Source of the DNA: Patescibacteria group bacterium UBA2772
GTDB taxonomy: Bacteria; Patescibacteriota; Minisyncoccia; Moranbacterales; DUUL01
DNA length: 39,075 nucleotides
Reading direction: 5' to 3'
Assembly: GCA_002352545.1 (NCBI GenBank)
Contig: DEIO01000020.1
Span: forward strand, 95,006-134,080
Below, piece by piece: positions 24,682 through 32,198 of the stretch. Position 1 is the first letter of the stretch. The number at the start of each line of letters is the position of its first letter. The translations under genes and the position numbers were made by a program. The notes under the pieces were generated by a model that worked only from the letters and a program-made list of their open reading frames with translations, ran no database searches and was not told where the DNA came from.

Positions 24682-25821
24682 TTATAAACTCACTCCCAAT
24701 TTTTTGATTTCTTCTTGATATTCCTTTTTGAGTTCTTGACTTGTCACAACCCTCTCAGCTTTCACGTCATAATAATTGATGTTTGGTGAAAATATCTTCG
24801 CAAACAAAGCTTTACTCCAGCTAATGTTTTTGCCCTCTCCTTTCAGAGATTCTAAATCAGCAAGATAATTATCAACACTCGTTCGATCAAAAATCATAAG
24901 CAGTTCTCTGTCTGTAAGACCCCTCATCAGATACACAAATGAACTCATGATTTCCATTGAAATTTTTTCAGTATGTAATGATTCTCCGTGACTTAACTTT
25001 CCCTCTTTTTTCAATAACCACATTTCTTGAAATCTATCAGAACTATTCACCAAATCATACGACTGAAAAAAAGGAACAAGGCTATCTTGATAAGCGTGTA
25101 CAATCAAGAAATTTGTCTCTAGATTCCTAGCAATATAATTATGACTCCAGTTTTCATATCCGTTTTTTGCACCTTTTTCTACTCTTTTTTGATATGGTTT
25201 CCAAAAATCTTCACTTGGCGATTCGCGCGTCCAATTCAACCAAGATTCCATATCGCTTGGTGGATAAAAAGCAACTCCAACAACTGGTTTTACCGATGAG
25301 TTCACTGCTCCATATAACGCTTCGAACCCTCCCCAAGAACCACCGTAGATTCCGATTTTCTCAGTCTTGTCTTCTAGAAATTCTAAACCTGCTACGATAT
25401 CTTCAATATCATTACTGATATCCCCTCCTTGATAGAAACGTGCATAAACAATCAACACTCCAAAACCATTTTTCAAATACAAATTTGCACTCTCAGTTGC
25501 CTGAGCAATTGTATGAGAGTTCCAATGATGTGAATCAATTTTCTCTCCTGTCCAATTGATTCTGTCATAAGGAGCTGTCACCAAAATAGTCTCTTTTGCT
25601 TTTTTATTAGAAAAATATACACCATAAGATGGATCATGTTTCCCTTTAAATCTAAGCATTTGGTAAGTGTAGGCTTCTCCATCCTTTTTTATTTCAGAGC
25701 TCTTGATGACTTTGAACTCGTTTTTTACTTCTATTTTTTCTCTTCCTCCAAATACAAAGAAAAACAAAATAACACACAGAAGAACTCCCAGAACAATAAT
25801 CTTTCTCTTTTTTGAAAACAT
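24682..25821 (-). CDS. Membrane-anchored alpha/beta hydrolase (prolyl-oligopeptidase-like)
   Basis: About 379 residues from the ATG at 25821. The frame is open to 25911, but that extension contains no family features and the chosen start gives a clean N-terminal anchor (KKRKIIVLGVLLCVILFFFVF). The soluble part carries the catalytic set of an alpha/beta hydrolase: nucleophile elbow GIYGGSWGGFEA, aspartate in HAYQDSLVP and histidine in LSHGESL. Such enzymes are serine hydrolases, often peptidases or esterases; here the active site would face outward. The last 80 residues are specific to this protein. Substrate unknown. Confidence 0.82.
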   Translation of the reverse strand: MFSKKRKIIVLGVLLCVILFFFVFGGREKIEVKNEFKVIKSSEIKKDGEAYTYQMLRFKGKHDPSYGVYFSNKKAKETILVTAPYDRINWTGEKIDSHHWNSHTIAQATESANLYLKNGFGVLIVYARFYQGGDISNDIEDIVAGLEFLEDKTEKIGIYGGSWGGFEALYGAVNSSVKPVVGVAFYPPSDMESWLNWTRESPSEDFWKPYQKRVEKGAKNGYENWSHNYIARNLETNFLIVHAYQDSLVPFFQSYDLVNSSDRFQEMWLLKKEGKLSHGESLHTEKISMEIMSSFVYLMRGLTDRELLMIFDRTSVDNYLADLESLKGEGKNISWSKALFAKIFSPNINYYDVKAERVVTSQELKKEYQEEIKKLGVSL

Positions 25822-25955
25822 TTTAGTTTGTTGCTGTTGTCTTAATAAAAAAACGAGTATCTGCCCTTGCACAAACCATGCTATTGTGGTATAAAACTTG
25901 CAGATGAACAAAGTGATACTTTACATAATGTTTTAATCAGCAAAAGAAGAGTGCG

Positions 25956-26117
25956 ATGTTAAAGGCCTTTTTCCCGGTATTTGTTGTACTTATTATCATG
26001 ATTACAGCTACAATATCCCTCCTTTCTTATTGTATAAACAGCGAAGAAAGATACAAGACCAACGTTACTCAACTTCAACAAACCCTTAAAACAAAGAAAG
26101 CTAGAAGCCATGATTAA
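25956..26117 (+). CDS. Small single-TM protein, possible frameshift near the end
   Basis: 53 residues from ATG 25956 to TAA 26115-26117: a hydrophobic helix at 5-26 (FFPVFVVLIIMITATISLLS) followed by a charged coiled-coil-like tail. AGAAGAG lies at ribosome-binding distance. If one base is skipped near 26085, the tail would continue as LKQRKLEAMIKLDRLSKENI to a TAA at 26155-26157, giving about 67 residues with a more regular coiled coil. No family recognised. Transcribed divergently from the hydrolase and convergently with mscL. Confidence 0.45.
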   Translation: MLKAFFPVFVVLIIMITATISLLSYCINSEERYKTNVTQLQQTLKTKKARSHD

Positions 26118-26304
26118 ACTTGACCGTTTATCGAAAGAAAATATAAACGCAAAATAAACAAAGGAAGATTTCGATGTTATTCGTGTAATCTTCAATCAGA
26201 AATAAAGAAAATCTAGGACAAACCTTACAATTTGCCCAATAAAATTCACTTATCTTCAAATTCATCCAACCCTGGACTTGCAATGCAAACTCCATGGATT
26301 TTAT

Positions 26305-26694
26305 TTATTTTTGACTCTTCAAAGAATCTCTAATTTCTCTTAAAAGAAGAACATCCTCTGTTATTTTAGCTGGTTTTGTTTCTTCTTTCTTCTTGAGTTT
26401 ATTAAGTTGTTTTATTACGACAAAAATTGCAAACGCAATAACAATAAAATCAAAAATAGTGTTCAAAAAGTTTCCATAATTAACCGTAATAGCATCTGTT
26501 GTACTAGTTGCCTTTTTCAAAGTTATCATTAGATTGGAAAAATCCATCCCTCCCAAAACAACTCCAATTGGGGGCATGATGATATCGGCCACGAAAGAAC
26601 TAACAATCTTGCCGAAAGCAGCTCCAATAACGATACCGACCGACATGTCAACAACGTTTCCCCGCATAGCAAATTCCTTGAATTCTTTTAGCAT
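26305..26694 (-). CDS. mscL: Large-conductance mechanosensitive channel MscL
   Basis: 129 residues. Homopentameric membrane channel that opens under membrane tension to release solutes on osmotic downshock. It begins MLKEFKEFAMRGNVVDMSVG, the conserved amphipathic N-terminus and start of TM1, followed by IGAAFGKIVSSFVADIIMPP and a second membrane helix (IFDFIVIAFAIFVVIK). A charged C-terminal bundle (VLLLREIRDSLK) closes the protein. Length is normal. Single gene divergent from thrS. Confidence 0.97.
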   Translation of the reverse strand: MLKEFKEFAMRGNVVDMSVGIVIGAAFGKIVSSFVADIIMPPIGVVLGGMDFSNLMITLKKATSTTDAITVNYGNFLNTIFDFIVIAFAIFVVIKQLNKLKKKEETKPAKITEDVLLLREIRDSLKSQK

Positions 26695-26739
26695 ATATTT
26701 AATATTAGTTATTATTCTTTAAAGTATCATAGCAATTAC

Positions 26740-26767
26740 TTGACAAAACATACAAACATCCTAAACT
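26740..26767 (+). promoter_or_regulatory. Promoter of the thrS T-box transcript
   Basis: TTGACA (26740-26745), 16-nt spacer, TAAACT (26762-26767), just before the first T-box helix. Confidence 0.5.
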
Positions 26768-26782
26768 AAATATAGTTCATCT

Positions 26783-26996
26783 TGTGATAGTTGATATGAC
26801 TACCAACCATATGTTATCTGACGTGGAATTGCTTTTCCGCCTAAATCACAGAACAAATAAACGAGAGTTTAGAAAAGAAATCTTCTAAGAATCTGAGTGG
26901 AACCGCGAGAAGCCTCGTCTCAGAATGTATTTGAAAATACCATTCACTGCTGTGTTGAGTATTTGATGATATATTCTGAGATGAGGTTTTTATTTT
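26783..26996 (+). promoter_or_regulatory. T-box leader of thrS (tRNA-Thr sensing)
   Basis: The T-box core GAGTGGAACCGCGAG lies at 26895-26909. Antiterminator: TCTGAG pairs with CTCAGA, with the TGGAACCG bulge and an inner CGAG/CTCG helix. Terminator: CCTCGTCTCAGAAT (26913-26926) pairs with ATTCTGAGATGAGG (26973-26986), then TTTTTATTTT. The two share CTCAGA and exclude each other. A Stem I-like domain is closed by TGTGAT (26783-26788) and ATCACA (26845-26850), and its inner loop displays the Thr codons ACT-ACC (26799-26804). Stem III is TTAGAA/TTCTAA. Uncharged tRNA-Thr would favour read-through. The Stem I looks short compared with classical examples. Confidence 0.88.
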
Positions 26997-27023
26997 AATA
27001 AACAATAACTCTTAAACAATATT

Positions 27024-28784
27024 ATGAGCAAAATAGACAGAAGAGAACGTCTACAAATCATAAGACATAGTTCTTCTCATGTTCTAGCCTCGGCAGTTTT
27101 AGACATGTTCCCAGAAGCAAAATTTGCAATTGGTCCAACAATTGATAATGGTTTCTATTATGATTTCGAACTTCCAAGAACGCTAATTCCGGAAGATCTA
27201 GAAATCTTAGAAAAGAAGATGCAAGAAATAATAAAAGCTAACATCTCCTTTGAAAAAAGAATCCTTCCAGCAGAGGAGGCTATTTCCATTTTTGAAGAGA
27301 TAAACCAGAAATACAAAGTTGAACTCATAAATGACCTTGTAGCAAGCGGAAATAAAACTGTAACGGTCTATCAATTAGATAATTTCATTGATCTTTGCAG
27401 TGGTCCACATCTTGAATCAACTGGAGAAATTGATACACGTGCAATCAAGTTAGACAAAATCTCAGGAGCATATTGGAAAGGAGATGAAAACAATGCTCAA
27501 CTTCAGAGAATCTATGGACTAGCTTTTGCCAACAAACAAAATTTGAAAAAACATATTCAAATGATGAAAGAAGCTCGAGAAAGAAATCATCGAAAAATTG
27601 GGAAAAAACTTGAATTATTTGCAAACATTCCTGAAATTGGACGAGGGCTTCCAGTTTGGCTTCCCAGGGGATATGCAATGAGAAGAGTTCTCGAAGACTA
27701 CATGATTGCGCTAGAGAGAAGCTTTGGCTATGAACACATCCTAACACCTCATATCAACAAAAAGAAGCTCTTCGAGACTTCTGGACACCTTGGGTTCTAT
27801 AATGAATCAATGTATAGTCCAATCGAAATTGATAATGAAACATTTTATCTAAAGCCAATGAACTGCCCTGCTGGCATGATGGTCTACAAAATGAAACCTA
27901 AAAGTTATCGTGAACTTCCCTTGAAAATGGGAGAACTTGGAACCGTATACCGATATGAACGTTCAGGAGAATTGCATGGTCTTCAAAGAGTTCGTGGATT
28001 TACTCAAAATGATGCACATATCTTCTGTACACCAGATCAATTGAAAGCTGAATTCATTGAAGTATTAGAAATTCTTTTGAAATTCTACAAAGACCTTGGT
28101 TTCGAAAACTACAAATTCAGACTATCCCTTTCAGACAACACAAAAGATAAATATGTTGGAGACAGAGCTGACTGGAAGAAGGCAGAGGAAACGATGAGAG
28201 AAGTTCTCAAAAAAGCAAAAGTGGACTTCTATGAAGAAGAAGGGGAAGCTGCTTTCTATGGACCAAAACTTGATGTACAAGCGATTAATGTATTTGGAAA
28301 AGAAGATTCAATTTCAACAATTCAAATAGATTTCAATTTACCAGAAAGATTCGATCTGAATTTCATTGATAAAGATGGAGAAAAGAAAAGACCATTTGTA
28401 ATCCATAGAGCACTTATCGGATCATTTGAGAGATTCTTTGCGTTCCTCATCGAATACTACGCTGGAGCATTTCCAGTTTGGCTTGCACCAACTCAAGTTG
28501 GCATTCTACCAGTATCAGAAAAATTCAATGATTATGCAGATTCTCTTTTCGCCGATATGAAGAAAAAGGGCACTAGAGTTGAAATGTTTAATTCAGATGA
28601 TTCGCTTGGAAAAAGAATTGCAGAATCAATTAAACAAAAAGCTCCATTCCTTCTTATTGTCGGAGAACAAGAAGAAGAAGATGAAACAGTGGCAATTAGA
28701 AGAAGAGGTGAAAGAAAAAACGAATCCATGAGCAAAGAAGATTTTTACAAGCTATTGGAAGAAGAAATCGCAGAAAAGAAGTAA
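27024..28784 (+). CDS. thrS: Threonine-tRNA ligase, lacking the TGS domain
   Basis: 586 residues against about 640 for full-length bacterial ThrS. It starts directly at the editing (N2) domain with RHSSSHVLASAV (H15, H19) and FIDLCSGPHL. The class II catalytic core includes MNCPAGMMVYK, YRYERSGELHGLQRVRGFTQND and HRALIGSFERFFAFLIE. The C-terminal anticodon-binding domain starts near PTQVGILPVSEK. The N-terminal TGS (N1) domain is absent and no in-frame upstream extension exists, because the T-box terminator lies there. Regulated by the T-box leader; terminator follows. Confidence 0.96.
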   Translation: MSKIDRRERLQIIRHSSSHVLASAVLDMFPEAKFAIGPTIDNGFYYDFELPRTLIPEDLEILEKKMQEIIKANISFEKRILPAEEAISIFEEINQKYKVELINDLVASGNKTVTVYQLDNFIDLCSGPHLESTGEIDTRAIKLDKISGAYWKGDENNAQLQRIYGLAFANKQNLKKHIQMMKEARERNHRKIGKKLELFANIPEIGRGLPVWLPRGYAMRRVLEDYMIALERSFGYEHILTPHINKKKLFETSGHLGFYNESMYSPIEIDNETFYLKPMNCPAGMMVYKMKPKSYRELPLKMGELGTVYRYERSGELHGLQRVRGFTQNDAHIFCTPDQLKAEFIEVLEILLKFYKDLGFENYKFRLSLSDNTKDKYVGDRADWKKAEETMREVLKKAKVDFYEEEGEAAFYGPKLDVQAINVFGKEDSISTIQIDFNLPERFDLNFIDKDGEKKRPFVIHRALIGSFERFFAFLIEYYAGAFPVWLAPTQVGILPVSEKFNDYADSLFADMKKKGTRVEMFNSDDSLGKRIAESIKQKAPFLLIVGEQEEEDETVAIRRRGERKNESMSKEDFYKLLEEEIAEKK

Positions 28785-28804
28785 TCTTTTCGGATAAGGT
28801 TTTC

Positions 28805-28844
28805 AAAAAGACAGCAGTTTTAATACTGTTGTCTTTTGTTTTTC
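28805..28844 (+). terminator. Terminator of thrS
   Basis: AAAAGACAGCAGT pairs with ACTGTTGTCTTTT (one G-T pair), then GTTTTT. Confidence 0.85.
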
Positions 28845-28887
28845 CATCAGGTAAGCTTAAAAAAAGAATTTTAAAAAACAAGCTTAT

Positions 28888-29961
28888 ATGAAAAAATATT
28901 TTATCAAAACGTTCGGTTGTCAGATGAACGAGTCTGATAGCGAACGAATTGAGACATTTCTAAAACAAGAAGGTCTTTCAAAAAGCAATTCAATTGAACT
29001 TGCTGACTTAGCGATTTTCACAACTTGTGGTGTGAGACAAACAGCAGAAGACAGAGTCTATGGACAAGTACACAATTTACGAAAAAAGAATCGCGAAATA
29101 ACAATCGTTATCACAGGATGTCTTGCTCACAGAAAAGATGTGCAAAGAAGATTAAAGGAAAAAGCCGATTTCTTCATTCCAATCAAAGACATTTCTTCTC
29201 TAAAAGAAATTATCCAAAAAGAGAAAAATCTCCCACCTTCAAGAGAGGATAATAAATACTTACAAATAACTCCGAGTTATCAAAAAAAAGACACTGCTCT
29301 TGTTCCAATTATGACTGGGTGTAACAATTTCTGCACCTACTGCATTGTTCCCTATGCAAGAGGAAGAGAATGGTCAAGATCATTAGATGAAATCACTCAA
29401 GAAATCCAAAACCTTGCAAAGAACGACTGCAAAAGTATCGTACTACTAGGTCAAAATGTAAATAGCTATGACTACTCCACTCAAGAAGGAGGGGAAATAA
29501 AATTCCATTCACTCTTTGATACTTTAGCTAGTAAATTCTCGCAAATAGAGTTTTCGTTCTTTTCCTCTCATCCCAAGGATTTTTCAGATAAACTAATTGA
29601 AACAATTGCCAAAAACAAAAATATCTCTCGCAAAATTCATCTGCCTTTTCAATCCGGAAGCGACAAAATTCTTGCAGCGATGAATCGCAAATACACACGG
29701 AAACATTATATAGGAATTATCGAGAAGATATTAGCAAAGATTCCAACAGCTAAATTCTCAACTGATGTTATCGTTGGATTTCCTGGGGAAAGTGAAGAGG
29801 ATTTCCAAGCGACTGCAGACATGTTCAAAGAGATAGACTTTTTTGAGGCATATATAAACAAATATTCTCCAAGACCTGGAACCGTAGCAGAAAAACTGGA
29901 AGACTCCATTCCTTGGTCAGAGAAAAAAAGAAGAGAAAGATACTTGCGAACACTTTTTTAG
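28888..29961 (+). CDS. miaB: MiaB-type tRNA methylthiotransferase, lacking TRAM
   Basis: 357 residues. Radical-SAM enzyme that adds a methylthio group to i6A37 of tRNAs reading U-initial codons. The N-terminal domain has the three cluster cysteines C11 (GCQMN), C47 (TTCGV) and C78 (TGCLA). The radical-SAM motif CNNFCTYC supplies C145, C149 and C152. Other landmarks are GQNVNSY, HLPFQSGSD and DVIVGFPGE. The usual C-terminal TRAM tRNA-binding domain (about 60-70 residues) is missing: the frame ends after KRRERYLRTLF and a terminator follows within 20 nt. No frameshifted TRAM sequence is visible. MiaB is preferred over MtaB/RimO from the overall motifs, but a close relative is possible. Confidence 0.87.
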   Translation: MKKYFIKTFGCQMNESDSERIETFLKQEGLSKSNSIELADLAIFTTCGVRQTAEDRVYGQVHNLRKKNREITIVITGCLAHRKDVQRRLKEKADFFIPIKDISSLKEIIQKEKNLPPSREDNKYLQITPSYQKKDTALVPIMTGCNNFCTYCIVPYARGREWSRSLDEITQEIQNLAKNDCKSIVLLGQNVNSYDYSTQEGGEIKFHSLFDTLASKFSQIEFSFFSSHPKDFSDKLIETIAKNKNISRKIHLPFQSGSDKILAAMNRKYTRKHYIGIIEKILAKIPTAKFSTDVIVGFPGESEEDFQATADMFKEIDFFEAYINKYSPRPGTVAEKLEDSIPWSEKKRRERYLRTLF

Positions 29962-29977
29962 AAAAATTGAGATAAAC

Positions 29978-30012
29978 AAAAACAGCCACTTCTTTACGAA
30001 GGGCTGTTTTTT
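29978..30012. terminator. Terminator between miaB and the convergent NHL gene
   Basis: AAACAGCC ... GGCTGTTT with TTC/GAA inside, T6 on the plus strand. The left arm resembles the terminator at 32145 (AAAAACAGCCACTT). Confidence 0.8.
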
Positions 30013-30025
30013 ATACTAAGCATTC

Positions 30026-32070
30026 CTACCAAACTTTAACATCTACACTCCTCTTTGTTGAGTTCCCAACTTTGTCGTATGCTTTTACTGTAATGGTGTG
30101 TGTGCCTGGGGATGTGTATTGCGGAATTGTGAATTGAGAGTTAATGGTTTTTGTATTTTTGCCATTAAAATAGACTTTGTATTTCTTCACCTTTTCATTG
30201 TCTGTCGCTTGCCAAATTATTGTTTTTCCTCTTTGGAAATATTGGTTGTTGTATGGAAAGTTTACAAAAATTGGATCTTCTGAGTCTACCTTTACTTTGA
30301 ATTTGTCAGTATCTAATAGAGTTCCATGATTGTCAAAATATTTCAGTTTTAAATCATATGTCTTGTTGTGTTTGAGTTTTATTTCTTCTTTCCATTTTCC
30401 ATATTTATCTACGTTGATGGTTTCGATTTTAGTTCCGTTTTTGTAGATTCTTACTTTTCCATTTTTTAGTTTTTGGTTTTCTCCTTTAAGAGTTGGTTTA
30501 TGTTTGTTGATGTTTATTTTATCTTTTTCTATCTCGAATTTGTCAGAGCTCCCTAATTTGAAAAAATTGGAAAGTCCTGAATTAGAAGTAACAGATTTTC
30601 CAAAAGATATTGAATTAAAAGTTGGAGAAGATAGTCCATCTTTAGAGATTAGAGTTACTCTGTATGTTAGAGATATTCCTCTCCCAACAAAAGAGTCTCC
30701 GTTGTCTATTTCTGCCCAAGTTTCTCCTTCGTCTAGTTGAGGATGTTAGGGTGGAGGTTTCCTGTTGTTTATTGAAGAGGAGGACGCGGTTGTTTGCTTC
30801 ATCTGTCACAGCTAATACTTCTTCTTCTGTTGAAACCCAATCTGGTCTACCAAAAGTATACTTGCTTGTAGCATAAGCATCACTACTAATAAAATCTGGT
30901 TGTCCAATTACCTCATCTGTTGGAGAATTATTTTCTGTTGGTGTAGCATTGAGGATTAAAAGTCTTCTGCTTGAAGTTAACGGCAAAAAGATTCTTTCCT
31001 TACAAATACTCAACAGATGCGCACCATACAATGTTCTAGCTGAGATATCCTCCTCTGTATATATAACACTTGTATTAAAATCCTCCTGCCCAATAACAAT
31101 ATCTGCTGGAGCATTGTTTTCTGTTGGGATTTCATTATAAACCAATACACGATTATTCCCCATATCATTAATAAAAAGATTTTTTCCATCATAGAAGACT
31201 CCCGAAAAATGATATGCTGTATTAGCTGCTGGATCACCGCCCTGATTTATATCTGCACTTATAAAGTCTGGTTGTCCGATAACCACATCAGCAGACGCAT
31301 TATTTTCAGTAGGGATAGAGTTATAAATCAAAAGTCTATAACTATTTCTCTCCGCAATAAAAAGTTTTTCACCATCGCTAAAAACAGCAAAAGGATAATT
31401 TAATGTATTTGCTGCTGGATTTGCATTTCCTTGATTAACGTCCGTACTTGTAAAATCCAGCTGACCAATTACAACATCAGCTGTCGCATTATTCTCCGTT
31501 GGAATTTCGTTATAGATTAAAACTCGGTTATTATTTCCATCTGCCACAAAAAGTCTTGTGCCATCACTAAAAGCGTGAATTGGTAAATTCAATGTATTTG
31601 CAGACGCACTTCCACCCTGATTAGCTTCGTTACTAGTAAAATCCAGCTGACCAATTACTACATCTGCAGAGGCATTGTTCTTTGTTGGGGTTTCATTATA
31701 AATCAATACTCTGTGATTATATATATCAGCAACAATAAGTTTTTCATTTTTAAGATTAATTCCATATGGTGAATTTAAGGTACTCTCATCAGGCGACCAT
31801 CCCTGATTAACGTCCCCACTAACAAAATCCTCCTGTCCAATCACAACGTCCGCATTAATTTTCATTCTAAGATTTCCATCATTCAAATAAATCCCTTCTC
31901 CACCTTTAGATGAAAATTTTGTTTCATCACTCCAGTCACTCTTGCCCATCACCTCCAGACCAATTGGTTTGGGTCCATGTTTCTACTGAACTTGCAACTG
32001 TTTCATTTACAACAAAAAACGTAGCACAAAAGATTAAACTGCATAAACAAATGTCTTTAAAAAGTTTCAT
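30026..32070 (-). pseudogene. NHL-repeat surface protein with Ig-like C-terminus, two frameshifts
   Basis: Read on the minus strand, one protein of about 680 residues is spread over two frames. The ATG at 32070 gives a signal peptide (KLFKDICLCSLIFCATFFVV ... VASS) and WTQTNWSGGDGQ, then one extra base near 31940. The long middle frame (to about 30742) holds six or so repeats of ADVVIGQxDF ... NNRVLIYNEIPTENNA, an NHL-type propeller. After a second extra base near 30740 the frame continues DEGETWAEIDNGDSF, then two Ig-like/Fn3-like domains (KVYFNGKNTKTINSQFTIP, GTHTITVKAYDKVGN) to a stop at 30026-30028. Each break is repaired by removing one base. Secreted adhesin-like proteins of this layout are common in Parcubacteria. 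It could be a recent pseudogene, a phase-variable gene or an assembly error. Confidence 0.8.
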
Positions 32071-32112
32071 TATTTTTATATTTTTATATTTTTATATTTT
32101 TATATTTTTATA
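32071..32112. repeat. Octamer tandem repeat directly upstream of the NHL gene start
   Basis: Five perfect copies of TATTTTTA plus TA (plus strand). On the coding strand this is TAAAAATA repeated right up to the ATG, so it replaces a normal ribosome binding site. Confidence 0.85.
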
Positions 32113-32144
32113 ATAGCTCAATCAAAAAGAAACCATTTGCAAAC

Positions 32145-32179
32145 AAAAACAGCCACTTATTAGAAAGTGGCTGTTTTTT
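32145..32179. terminator. Terminator of the O-antigen-ligase/TPR gene
   Basis: AAAAACAGCCACTT pairs with AAGTGGCTGTTTTT; works on both strands. Confidence 0.88.
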
Positions 32180-32198
32180 ATACTAAGAGAACTGTCAA

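Noticed and set aside
25959..26195. 78-codon minus-strand ORF
   Set aside because: It is antisense to the small TM ORF at 25956-26117, which has a better start context and a clear membrane helix.
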